From Allolobophora icterica (Eukaryota > Annelida > Clitellata > Crassiclitellata > Lumbricidae), in assembly GCA_963556255.1 (NCBI GenBank), contig OY744613.1, positions 52,616,949 to 52,680,948 of the forward strand: DNA of 64,000 nucleotides. Reading direction: 5' to 3'. Shown here piece by piece: positions 36,081 to 47,094 of the stretch; the first letter of the stretch is position 1; each line of letters starts with the position of its first letter. A program made the position numbers and the translations under genes. Below the pieces are notes generated by a model. The model made no database searches. It was given only the letters and a program-made list of their open reading frames with translations, and was not told the origin of the DNA.

Positions 36081-37276
36081 TGAAAAGTCCCAAAAGCAGC
36101 GGACTTTTTTCGTGCAACCAGAGCAAACCGCAGTCTCACAATCTGCCTCAGATAGACCTATGATCAGTCTGCTGTCTGCACCGGACACATCTGGTGTAAG
36201 CTTATCGACAGACGACAGTTGCGTCAAACGAGCTGTTTCATGAAAACGACCATAGTGAAAGTTCAAGTTTTGATGAAGATGATGCTGACCAACCTGAGTC
36301 TGAGAATGAGAACTTCAACACTCCCTCTAGCGATGATTATAATGAAGGATGACCAGCCTTGACAAAACCAACCAATGCTCAAAGAGTATTGTCCAAAAAG
36401 AATCGGACGTGAAGGCACTCGAAGGGATTTTAATCCTGAATGGTTCAAGAGCAGGCCCGCCGAAAGGGGGCAGAGGAGGCTAATTCTCAGGGGCCCGGGG
36501 ACTTTTTGGGCTGTTCTAGAGAGACGTCACGTCTACAGTGACTATAAATGCACGACGCCATGGCAATTACTCGGATTTTTTTCGGGCAGAAATTAAATCT
36601 TGACCCCCCCGCCGCTGATATGTCCCCTACGCCTATGCCTATAACTGGTTGGACAAAGGGAAGAGATGGCAAGAAACCAGTTGAGATCGGAAGTGAAGAC
36701 AATATAGAGAAGAGGCCCATAACGGATCCCTGATCAAGGCCAATATATGGTACAGTACTAGTAGGTTCAGTGGCCGGATACTGGTTCAACTGTGATAATG
36801 TCATGTCAGAGTTTAGTTTGTTACTACTTTCGACGCTGGTATTGTTTTGCTGTCGTCGTTTGTCTTCTTTCGTCGTTGATTCATGTAAGGTTATATCTCG
36901 CATGTATATTGCTAATAAAGAACCTTTTAAAGAACCGAAGAATTCCAATCCTTTCCTAGAGCAGAATCATCAATAGACAGCACGTCACAATAATGTATGC
37001 CCCAAATATAGGCTACCCACGACAATGTTGCTGAGCGAATTAAATCAATAATGTAATCTCCAACAATAATGAACTAGAGCTGTTCTCAAAAATGCGCTGA
37101 TTGCTCTTATGATTGCGATTTCCATAATCAATTCTACAAGAAATTGCCAATTATTTCAAACGATGCATGTTATTTGTGCAGCACGGTATGGATACATCCA
37201 ACAACACATGAAATTAAGTTTTGATTGGGTATATGATATTATCAAATTGCAATATCGATTACCTTTTCTAATTTAA
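36081..37276. other. Non-coding stretch with a MITE-like segment and LINE scrap
   Basis: About 36455-36650 has CAGGCCCGCCGAAAGGGGGC at one side and CCCCTACGCCTATG at the other, like a degraded DNA element. About 36660-36740 matches the LINE remnant near 42870. Nothing recognised beyond 36760. Confidence 0.4.
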
Positions 37277-38302
37277 CCCTCGAATGCCCAAGGGGGGGGT
37301 CCGACCGGACCCCAGAGCCGCTTTTCACGGATAACTTTAGAACGGCTACGAAATTGTAGAAATGCTTTTAGGACATCCTAAAGCATTCAATTGGGCTTCG
37401 TATGTTATATTTTGCGTGATTATACTACCACCCTGTAGCCCACAACCATAGCATATACCAAGGACACCCCCAAGATATGCGGCTGATGGTCATACTGGCA
37501 TATAGTTTGCCAACCCAGAAATAAATTATTTTAACGCACGTTATTGTGAAATACCATATATCAGTCGATTGCAAATTGAATTTGGATTATAACAAGCCAA
37601 ATCCCGTTAAAATATTCCATTCCTGTACCCCACAACCATAGCATATACCAAGGACACCCCAAGATATGCGGCTGGTGGTCATACTGGCATATGGTTTACC
37701 AACCCAGAAATAAATTTTTAGTGCAAGTTATTGTAATATACCATGTATCAGTCGAATGCAAATTGAATTTGGATTATAACAAGCCAAATCCCGTTAAAAT
37801 ATTCCATTCCTGTACCCCACAACCATAGCATATACCAAGGACACCCCAAGATATGCGGCTGGTGGTCATACTGGCATATGGTTTACCAACCCAGAAATAA
37901 ATTTTTAGTGCAAGTTATTGTAATATACCATGTATCAGTCGAATGCAAATTGAATTTGGATTATAACAAGCCAAATCCCGTTAAAATATTCCAATCCTGT
38001 ACCCCACAACCAGGGAACAACTGCTTGCGTACAATTGAATACATGCGAAAAATCCCGAAATTGCAAAGAAACTACAAAAGAGTAGGCCCCCTATTAAAGT
38101 TCAAATAAAGTTTCACCAGGTGGCGCTATTGTGAAATACCATATATCAGTCGATTGCAAATTGAATTTGGATTATAACAAGCCAAATCCCGTTAAAATAT
38201 TCCAATCCGTTCTCCAGATATCATAATGAAAACATTGGGGTCCGGTCGGACCCCCCCCCGTTGGGCATTCGTGTACCAAAAAATAGCTTGGGCACTCGAG
38301 TG
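37277..38302. mobile_element. TTAA-type (piggyBac-like) MITE with internal 188-bp tandem repeats
   Basis: TTAA at 37273-37276 and 38303-38306 flanks ends CCCTCGAATGCCC and GGGCACTCGAGTG. Subterminal G/C palindromes (GGGGTCCGACCGGACCCC at about 37295) are present on both sides. The interior carries 188-bp tandem units starting near 37435, 37625, 37813 and 37999. A single-unit relative in reverse orientation lies at 45980-46415. No transposase. Confidence 0.8.
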
Positions 38303-38306
38303 TTAA

Positions 38307-39588
38307 AATGATTGATTGTAATTGGTAACTTACTAAACTCGCAAAAAAATATAGTTTCAAAATCAAACTATTTACATTCGCGTATTTGAACTTTGATAAC
38401 TAGAACGTCGATTTAACTATGCAAAGTATGCATAGGATACATCAGTAACATGTTTCACTCGCTCACCGTTGACTGAAAATCTGTTATCATCCCTACTACG
38501 CAGAGCTAACTCCGCCATTGCTAGTATTCGGGCATTGCCAGTCCCAAGCCTGAATAAAGGAGGAGGGCGACGTTAATCTTTGTTATGACACATCAACTAA
38601 CTAACTACGAAGAGCTGGTGTCTGATAATGATACCAAACGACCAAAATTTAATCTCCTAATCTGAAATCAACGACAACAAGTCAACAAGTGCTTATTGTT
38701 ATAATTTTATGTAGGGCCTATCGTACCCTTTCAAGGAACTACTGAGAGGCACTTCCAACAGTACGGTAGCGCATTCAAAAAGAACAGTCCTAAAGGTTAA
38801 TAAGAAACAGTCCAGAGGGCCCCAGAATTCAGACGGAGCTCTAGGAAAGCCTATTCCAAACCACATTGCAAAGAACATGATTCCTGAAGAATTCAGAATG
38901 TAAATAAAGTGCTTACTTGCTTACTTTATTTACATTCTGAATTCTTCAGGAAACATGTTCTTTGCAATGCAAATTTTTGTATTGAGAAATAAATGACATA
39001 CATATGAACAGACAGACAGACGCCCAAACAAATAAATAGACATATGAACAGACAGACAAACGCAGACACAAACAGAGACAGACGTATGAACTGACAGACA
39101 GAAGGACAGACTTATGAATAGACAGAATTGTGAATAAATAGACAGAAATACACACATGCAGACAGACAGATGATAATTATTATTTTGAAATCGATGAACT
39201 CCACAAACTAATCGTTTCATCTATTTCGGTGGTTATTTGCGAAAAGCTCGAATGTGAATTGATACAAAAAAAGGCAATACTCTGTGCAGATCCTATAGTA
39301 GGCCATTCTTATTTACACAATACAATATCAGCATGCGCATACGCGTAGGTTACAGCTTGAGTACAATAACAGCTAACAGGTGTCACATACCGTATAGCCA
39401 ATGGGAGAACTTAATGAATCTGAGGCAGATGTCTTGGCTAATTCCCGCGTCGTCATAAGTTCCGCCTCTCAAAAGTCTTAAAACCAAAGAGTAAGCTATA
39501 CAGCTCTTTCCGAGAGTCATTCGCGGTTCTTTCTGCCAAGATCATCAGTTGGCGCGCAGCTCCTTGTTCTACTCGCGTAGTAGGAACG
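38307..39588. other. Non-coding stretch upstream of the Ly6-like gene
   Basis: Holds a 26-bp-scale inverted pair around 38890-38950 (GATTCCTGAAGAATTCAGAA / TTCTGAATTCTTCAGGAAAC), an AGACAG-rich tract at 39008-39170, and a CCAAT box at 39398-39402 within the probable promoter of the Ly6-like gene. No separate gene. Confidence 0.45.
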
Positions 39589-39646
39589 ATGCGCTGCTTT
39601 CTCTTGCTTCTTCTTTGTGTGTGCATATGGGTCGGTTTGTCTGAAG
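39589..39646 (+). CDS. Ly6-like gene, exon 1 (signal peptide)
   Basis: An ATG followed by a Leu/Cys-rich hydrophobic run; the donor GAAG|GTAAAC ends the exon in phase 1. Confidence 0.75.
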
Positions 39647-42600
39647 GTAAACACCACAACATAAGTTTTCTCGACAATCGCATAACTCTTCGGTAGACAT
39701 GAATTTAAAGGGTACAACATCGAGTGTTTGTTCCTGCTGCTCGTAATGTTGTTGTCAATATATATATTGTCGATGATATAGTGACAACGTTGACGACGAC
39801 GATGATGATGTTGATGAAAACGATGATGGTGCTAACGATGATGATGCTGATGATGTTGACCAAAAGGACCACAGCAATATGCATCAGAATTTTATTTCAG
39901 ATAATGATAGGGAACTTCTCTCAATCTTCAGACCAAATTCTAAAATCTGCCTCGCGGCCTATCCTTACAGTATTCAATTTTATATTAGGAATAACATCGT
40001 TTATGAATATGTTTCATGTTCGAAGAAAACTCTGATGGCATTGCGATCATGGCCCACCGTTCCTGGTTAAAGAACTGTTTCAATTGGTGGGCAGAAGTTG
40101 CGGAATATACTGCCTGTTTTTGTTCGCATTACTGCTTCTCTGAGGTCACTCACGTCGGGGCTAACAACTACGCATATTCCGCGCAATTGCTTTATGGTCC
40201 ATTGCAAGTCCTTCAACTTCTGTTGGGTACTCGTGGTTCTTGATTATAAGCGGTGGGCAATTGACTTTGATGTCGCAATGTGACTAAGCCTAGCGATCAT
40301 TCATTGATGACCAGAGATTAAATGGTCATTCTTCATTTCCTATTTTACATTTCCCTCTGAATTTGTTCTTCACTTAGCTTATAATGCAGGAACATTGCAT
40401 TTACAGGGTGGGCCAAAAAAAGTAACCACCTAGACCTTTTTGCTAATATTTCCGCCAAAAGTAAGAATTTTAATATCATACTTTACTGGCTGAAAGGTAA
40501 TTCATATTTACGTGTGACAGCCAAAATGTCACCAAAATATTTCAAACAGAACCAAAGTTATATCACTTTTACTGAGTCCACCCATTGTTTTTTTTATGTT
40601 AAAAAATATGCAACGGAACAAAAAGTAACAAAAGTCACGTTTAGTCACATCTCAAATAATTGGTAATATTTCGGCCAAAAGTAAGAATTTTTAATTAAAT
40701 CATTGAATGCAATGGGCAAGGTGTCAATGACAGACAAATGCATTTGGTTGATGAACAGGCGAAGGTGACTGCTGCATATTACGTTTCTCGCCTGCATCCA
40801 GAATTAATTTCAGATTGCAAGCGTCTGCTGCCAGCTGGATTCATCTTTCAGCAAGACAGCGCATACTGGTCGTCTCACGCAAGATTGGCTCAATGTCAAT
40901 TGTTCTGGTTTCATTGAGAAGGACCAATGGCTCTCAAACTCTCCGGATTTTAACCCACTGGATTATCACGTGTGGGGACTGGGGAGTTATGCTGGAGAAA
41001 TACCACAATCTGCGACCAAAGCAAAAACGATAAGAGAATTGAAGGTCGCATTGGAGTTGATATGGGAAGATTTACCTCTGGAACCTATCAAGAAGGCCAT
41101 CAAAAACTCTACAAAGAGGCTCAGAACATGTGTGGGTACTGGTGATGGACACATCGAACACAAGTTGCGAAGCAATATCAAGTCTGTTTAATACCAATTA
41201 TTTGAGATATGACTTATTAAAATCGTTTTTTGTTACTTTCTGTTGCGTTACAGGCTTTTGGACATCAAAAAACAGTGGGTGGACTCAGTTAAAGTGACAT
41301 AACTTTGGTTCTGTTTGAAGTATTTTGGTGAAATTTGGCTGTCATACGTAAATATGAATTACTTTTCAGCCAGTAAAATTTGATTCACAAGTTCTTACTT
41401 TTGGCCGAAATATTAGCATAACGTCTAGGGGGTTACTTTTTTGGCCCACCCTGTAGACCGCCGTTCCTTTGGAGCGACCTTGACGATTCCTTGCCTATTA
41501 TTATAATGGCACTACGTAAGATTTAGATTTGTTATTATTTTCCATTGAAAAGTAGTCCTTTCTTTCATCGGAATAGTTACGTATGTGTCGATGTTGATCT
41601 TCTATCGGGTAGGCCTACTGTTTGCTATAGCAGGTTAAGATTTACATCATAACTGTTGCCATTTTGTTCAATATCATTGAAGGTCTGCAGTGTCTGGAGT
41701 GCACAAGCAAAATCGATGAAAAACATTGCTACAACAACATCAAAACATGTTTAAATAAACCAACATTCGCTCCCGAATATACAAGTACCTGCGGATTGGA
41801 GGTAGAGTACGCGACGACAGGAGGTAGAGCAAACCGTTTCTCATAATAACTATACATTACAGTAAATAGGCACTGCCACGCTCAAACATTGCCACATCAA
41901 GATAGTTCGTAAACAAAAACTGTCTGGTCACACTGCTACTATAGGCCGCTTGTACGACTTTCAGTTATAGGCGGTTTCGATTGATAGGTCAATCAATCAA
42001 TCAGTCAATCAATCAATCAACTGAGCATTTATATAGCGCACTATTCAGGGGCGCTCCCAGTCCAACCCCGGCGAAAGAGAACAGTCTTTAGAGCAGAGAA
42101 GAAAGCGTTGGATGAGTTTCGAGGAAGAGACCGCAGCTCAGGAGGAAGCCCATTCCACATCGTGGGTCCAACCACAGAGAAAGTGCGCTGCTGCATAGTA
42201 CCGATGCGTGCGAAAGGAGCAGGTAGATCACCACGGGTGGCAGAGCAAAGAGAGCGGTGTCCAGGTGGAACAGAAGCACGAGAACTGTTCTCTGTTACAG
42301 AGCTCACGCAGATAGAAGGGAGAGCACAGCCAAGCTGACATTGCCAAACAATGGCCTCCATTGTAGACCCGGTAGACAATGCGTTGCGAGAGTGGTAACC
42401 AGTGGCATGTATTCCGAGACGTAACCGAATTTATGAATACTCCTGACCAAGCGCGAAGCAGAACGCAGTACGCGGTTCGATGCAATTCAGTCGAGTAAGG
42501 GGAAGCCCGATGTACATGGAACAGCAGTAGTCATGGGGACAGGTAATGAACGCATGGAAGAGATTAGTAGTAGATTGGGTCAAAGAGAGCGGGATACCAC

Positions 42601-45318
42601 GCGAAGCTGTCGCAGCTGAAAGTAGCAAGCTGCGAGATATGAGTAGAGTGGATGAGTGTTCTGAATCCAAAATGACGCCATAATTTCAGACATAGGTAGA
42701 AAAGATAATATGGGAGGACTCAGAGGTAAGTCTAGCGTGATCGGTCTTAGCAAGCTGCCTGAGGGCGCCAATCCACACATGTATTGTATTGAGTCTTAGA
42801 GGGATTCAAACGGAGGCGGTTGGAAGACATCCAGGCAGTGAACGAGTCGCGGGGTGGCAGATGGCAAGAAGATTGCTAAGATCGGAGGTGAAGATAATTT
42901 AAAGGAAGGACCCTAAACGAATTCGCGAGTAAGGTCAAAACGGACTGGGGTCCAGATGCATGGACCTGGTCGAACAGTAAAGGACCAAAGTGGAGCGGTC
43001 ACAAAGGTAGGAAGCCAGTCAATGGACTTTTCAGATAGACCGAAGGATAGAGATAAACCATTGAGGAGGATAGCAAGGTCGACCGAGTCAAAGGCAGCGC
43101 AGACATCGAAGAACGCAGGCAGGGAGACATAGGAGCGAGCAATGGCGCAATAGAAATCAGAGAGAAGGCGAATGGGAAGGGTTTCTGTAGAGTGGCCTTT
43201 GCGGACGCCAGATTGATAGACCGGAAGTAAATCATTAGCGCAAGGTAAGTGAATAATTGCTGAGCGTCTAATTTCTCGATATTTTGGAAATAAACGAGAC
43301 GTTCGTGTAGTGTCGGACTATGACGTCACGTGAATGAACTCTAGGAGAGATTAGATATGGGTATGCGAGTGACTGGAGGAGGTGAAATGGCGGTCGATTA
43401 AACAGATGAAAGATTCAATTCGTTCTTTATATAGTAGTCTATGTGAGACACTAAAGTTGGCAATAGGTCTAAAGTGTACAGGGTTCGAAGAGTCGAGACC
43501 GGCACTCTTGAAGGTAGGAGTGACGACCAACCTCTTCTGCGAAGATGGAAGTCTGCCGTCTCAAAGGGAGGGGTTGCATAGGAGGTTCAGGAAAGGGATA
43601 AGAACGTCGATGTAGTCCTGAAACAAGAAAGGAGGAAGGGGATCAAGGCCAGAGGATTTCGCTGCTGAAGCCAAGATGATACTGCGCAGGCTGCAGCGCA
43701 CCTCGAGACTGGGAGCTCGTGAAGAACTGAGAGCCGTAGGTCGGTAGGAGGAATGTCGGGCGGAGGAGAACCAGCGGTGTCACTGCGAACCGATAGGACC
43801 TTGGTGGTGCAGTAGTTCGAGAAGTCTGCTGCAGTGAAGGAGGAATCACAAGGCGATGACGGTCGAACAGGTCGTCGAAAGTCGACCAAAGCCGTCGTGG
43901 GTGGCTGGCTTTGTACGCTTACGGCTAAAATTCGTATGAACACTGTATAAATGTTGCCATGTTCAAGGCTTAAGCCCCCCCCCCAAACGAAAAGGCCTAG
44001 TTACGTGCCTGGGCTTTGGATGATATCCGGCGCTCCCAGTTACCCTTTTCCTTCTCGCGATGACATCGGTGCGTCACTCGGACGAAACGGATCCATGCTT
44101 CATTGTTGAACTCAGATGTGTACATGCGTGTTTCAGAGAGCCGAAACTTTTTATTTTCCTTTCGTTCCCACCTCCAGGTAAAAGCCAAAACTGTGCATGT
44201 GATCTGGGTACATGAGCCATTTATTTACGTTTAGAGACTAAAGATTAATCGACAGGGGCGTTTTTTTTATAATTATAGACTCGGCTAGCTGCCTTAAATT
44301 GCGAGAATGGAAGTTAATAAAGTGTAACATGTTGTTAACATGGTGCTTTCTTAGTGTAGTCATATTATGACTTCACTAGATGCTTGCGCGTCCTATTACG
44401 TGAAATTTATTATGATCTTTATGGTTTAAAAAATTGTGAAAAATTATTAATTAATTGTAAACATTATTTTGCGAAAAAAAACGTATTTCTTGTTTTGAAG
44501 TTTTCCTCAAAGATGAAAAAGGCAGGAATGATTGTAATTTGACGTCGTTTAAAATTGAATGAAAGATTTACGTAGGCCTAACTTCTTGCAAAGCCTTAAG
44601 CCTCACAAATAGCCACTGCAGCAGTGGATGAATTCGACAACATATCCATTTTGGCAAAGAAGAACGTTTTGTCGGATTTTTTATATGTTATTCAGCAACG
44701 ACATCTTAACTGGCAACCGTTTAGAAAGCTTTTGAAGCAGTTGTGCTCCAATTGCAAATAGCCTGGACTGGCTGCACTATCACCCTACAGATTCTCTACT
44801 TCAAATAAGTTTAATCTCGTCAAGAAATTCAAACCTTATCCATTCGATCCTCCGCCTTCCAAGATTTCTTCTCTTAAACAAAACCCTCCTTTGCAGCTGC
44901 TGGCTGGCGTCGACCCCCCCCCAAGTCATTGGCGCAACTTCCCTTCCCCCTCTTCTTCCACCCTCCCCTTCCCCCGCTAAATAGTGGAACACACATTGAC
45001 AGATCTACCCCACCCCTCCTTCATTTGCTCCAAGGTTTCTATGGTGTAGACGCCCCTGCCTCTACCCTTACCTCAACGCAGTTGTTTATTCTTGTTGGTT
45101 CTGTAGAAGACAAATGGAAACTACACAAAATCACAAGAGGATGCATGTCACTGTTTGATCAAATATGCTACAGACTTGTAATCGTCGGCTACGCTCGCTG
45201 TTACAAAACGTGCAACAGTGATTTATGCAACAGCTGGCGAGTTCCTCGTACACCACTTTCAAATGCATGGGGACCGAAAAAGCTTGTGCACATCGTGGAA
45301 AAGAAGCCGTGGAAATGA
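39589..45318 (+). CDS. Ly6/uPAR-type three-finger secreted protein, three exons
   Basis: Model: exon 1 39589-39646, exon 2 41683-41823, exon 3 45107-45318. All introns are phase 1 with GT-AG ends. The protein is about 137 residues. Residues 1-20 are a signal peptide (MRCFLLLLLCVCIWVGLSEG). The mature part starts LQCLECTS and shows ten cysteines in the three-finger order, ending TCNSDLCN, the family hallmark. The C-terminal tail (SWRVPRTPLSNAW to KKPWK) is basic and not hydrophobic, so a GPI anchor is unlikely and secretion is inferred. Exon layout (signal exon, first half, second half) is the usual Ly6 gene structure. Introns of 2.0 and 3.3 kb hold a mariner remnant and a decayed LINE. A polyadenylation signal lies at 45669. 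The ligand or role cannot be told from sequence. Confidence 0.8.
40404..41453 (+). mobile_element. Mariner/Tc1-type element remnant, internally deleted
   Basis: The TA dinucleotides at 40402-40403 and 41454-41455 flank perfect CAGGGTGGGCC / GGCCCACCCTG ends. The inverted repeats extend over about 150 bp each with some divergence. It lies in intron 1 of the Ly6-like gene. Confidence 0.85.
40745..41191 (+). pseudogene. Mariner-type transposase, C-terminal half, frameshifted
   Basis: In one frame the text reads KVTAAYYVSRLHPELISD then FIFQQDSAYWSSHARLAQ, which holds the second catalytic aspartate. After a frame break near 40917 it continues WLSNSPDFNPLDYHVWG (third acidic residue), then a C-terminal helix region to KLRSNIKSV and a stop. 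The DNA-binding domain and first catalytic aspartate are missing, so the enzyme is inactive. The family assignment (IS630-Tc1-mariner) rests on the QQD and SPDFNPLDY motifs and the TA duplication. Confidence 0.75.
41683..41823 (+). CDS. Ly6-like gene, exon 2
   Basis: The acceptor ATTGAAG at 41682 and donor GGAG|GTAGAG at 41823 bracket 47 codons in phase 1. They hold five cysteines: LQCLEC, KHC, KTC, STC. An alternative donor at about 41802 is possible but would delete six residues after STCGLE. Confidence 0.75.
41990..43960 (-). mobile_element. Decayed L2/CR1-type LINE, reverse transcriptase and C-terminus
   Basis: On the minus strand, scattered frames read reverse-transcriptase pieces: KGHSTETLPIRLLSDF (about 43190), VDLAILLNGLSLSFG (about 43070), DSEHSSTLLISRSLLLSAAT (about 42650), HWLPLSQRIVYRVYN (about 42400) and FSVVGPTMWNGLPPELR (about 42160). 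The 3' end is a GCGCT-containing segment with a (TTGA)n tail (41990-42020). Many stops and frame breaks are present, so it is an old copy in intron 2 of the Ly6-like gene. Confidence 0.75.
43961..45106. other. Intronic sequence of the Ly6-like gene, no repeat recognised
   Basis: Contains a C-run near 43977 and a CT-rich stretch at 44910-45010 that acts as a distant pyrimidine-rich region before exon 3. Minus frames here are not supported. Confidence 0.4.
45107..45318 (+). CDS. Ly6-like gene, exon 3
   Basis: The acceptor TTGGTTCTGTAG follows a pyrimidine-rich tract. The exon reads DKWKLHKITRGCMS to TCNSDLCN, giving cysteines six to ten, then a 28-residue basic tail and stop TGA. Confidence 0.8.
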
Positions 45319-45668
45319 AGCGTCAACGATGTTGGCGGACAGACAAGCGTCTTAATACGTGAAACTGACCAGTTGACATTTCTTTACATTATTGCTATGC
45401 TTTTGATAATGCGAATATGTTGGAATTTTTAATTTTAAACGTTCATGATTTTATGTCATTTGCTTAAGCTTTCAAATCTTCATCTGTAGGCCTAATAATT
45501 TGGTAAGTAGCTTGCTCGATTACTTGGTTCATTTTAGTTTGGTTATTTTAAGTGTGTTACTGGTTCTGCAGGTGCTCAATGGACATTAATTGCTTTACAC
45601 TTGTTTGGTTTATTTCAGATGTTTTTTTTTCTGAACTGTTGGTTACGGCTTATTATATTGTGTTACAT

Positions 45669-45674
45669 AATAAA
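45669..45674 (+). terminator. Polyadenylation signal AATAAA
   Basis: A canonical hexamer 350 bp after the stop of the Ly6-like gene; the nearest good candidate. Confidence 0.5.
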
Positions 45675-45700
45675 TAGCCATATGTAAACCTTTCCCTATC

Positions 45701-46640
45701 TTGTTTATAATACCACATCAGGCAATACGTCACACAAGGTCTGCTCTAACCAAACACATGTCACAGACCATAGCCTGGTCTCGCCTCGAGTATGCCAACT
45801 CTGTGTCCGCATGTATATCAGATCTTCAAGTCAACAGGCTTCAAAGGATCAAAAATTCTCTGGCTCGGGTGTTGCTACGTGCATCTTCTCATTCAAACGC
45901 GTTAACTCTGCTTCATCAGCTGCGCTGGCTCCCTGTAGAATTGAGAACAAGATTTAAAATCATCTGTCTGATCTATTAACCCTCGAGTGCCCAAGCTATT
46001 TTTTGGTACCGGTACACGAATGCCCAACGAGGGGGGGGGGTCCCAATGATTTCATCGTGATATCTGGAGAACGGATTGGAATATTTTAACGGGATTTGGC
46101 TTGTTATAATCCAAATTCAATTTGCAATCGATTGATATATGGTATTTCACAATAACGTGAGTTTAAAAATGTATTAATGGGCTGGTAAACCTTGTGCCAG
46201 TATGACCATCAGCCGCATATCTTGGGGGTATCCTTGGTATATGCTATGGTTGTGGGCTACAGTGTGGTAGCATAAAAAATATATCATTCGAAGCCCAATT
46301 GAAGACTTTAGGATGTCCTAAAACCATTTTTACAATTTCGCTGCCGTTCTAATTTAAGTTATCCGTGGAAAAGCGGGTCTGGGGTCCGGTCGGACCCCCC
46401 TTGGGCATTCGAGGGTTAAACTCTCACAATGTGTACTCTTACCTACCTTAAACCACTAGGCGTACTCTTTCATTACATACCGCCACGCAATCTGCGGTCT
46501 CTCGCACATTTCCTGTTGCGACCCTAAGGAATGGAATCGACTACCAACGTCTATCCGTTGCCCGAAGAAACGCCTCAAAACTCATTACTTCGCACTCACT
46601 TTCAAACATCTTGATATCTAACTGCTCTTCATCTGGCGAC
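45701..46640 (+). pseudogene. LINE C-terminal fragment split by a TTAA MITE
   Basis: Left part (45701-45975) reads SQTIAWSRLEYANSVSACI and HQLRWLPVELRTRFKIICLIY. Right part (46420-46640) continues LTMCTLTYLKPLGVLFHYI and PPRNLRSLAHFLLRP. Both are the C-terminal region of a CR1/L2-type reverse transcriptase. The TTAA MITE at 45980-46415 sits between them. The target site itself creates TAA in this frame, so the copy was probably already inactive. Confidence 0.65.
45980..46415 (-). mobile_element. TTAA-type (piggyBac-like) MITE, 436 bp
   Basis: TTAA at 45976-45979 and 46416-46419 flanks CCCTCGAGTGCCC and GGGCATTCGAGGG, a clean inverted pair. It is the reverse-oriented, single-unit relative of the element at 37277-38302, sharing CCAAGGACACCCCAAGATAT-like sequence in inverse. 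Confidence 0.85.
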
Positions 46641-46790
46641 TGACTAACGGCGTCTCAGATTCGCATTTCTTTGTCACTGTGCGCAGCGGCAGAAATGTTC
46701 GTAAGGGGTCATCCATAAAGAACGACCGCAATGAGGGGAGGGGTATTCGAAATGCGGGCAAATGCGGACAAGGGGAGGGGTTATGACCAG

Positions 46791-46804
46791 TGCGGACGTC
46801 CGCA
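46791..46804. repeat. Palindrome TGCGGACGTCCGCA, left copy
   Basis: A perfect 14-bp palindrome in a GGGGAGGGG-rich context; the same 14 bp occur at 50455-50468, on the other side of the RTE LINE. Confidence 0.8.
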
Positions 46805-46899
46805 TCTAAACTTTGATAGATTTTTTAATCATCACCTTTTTTCAACCTTCCCCGAGAGACGAAAAGATCACTGAAGTCTTCTTTTCCTTCAGGCTCGAA

Positions 46900-47094
46900 T
46901 TAATCCCTCTTTGGAGAGGGGTCAGCCACTCGGATCCTTCTCTTCCACTTGTTTCTTTCTTGAGCATCTTCTTTCTTCAGTTTTAGGAGTTTTAGGTCTT
47001 GTTGTATCGTGTCTTCCCATCTCTTCCTCTGTCGTCCCCGGCTGCGGCGTCCGTATACCTCTGCATTCATGATTCTTTTCACACAACTATCATC
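46900..47094 (-). pseudogene. RTE LINE C-terminal tail beyond the premature stop
   Basis: In frame with the main ORF and open to TAA/TAG at 46900. It reads MNAEVYGRRSRGRQRKRWED and on to WKRRIRVADPSPKRD, the usual basic RTE C-terminus. Confidence 0.8.
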
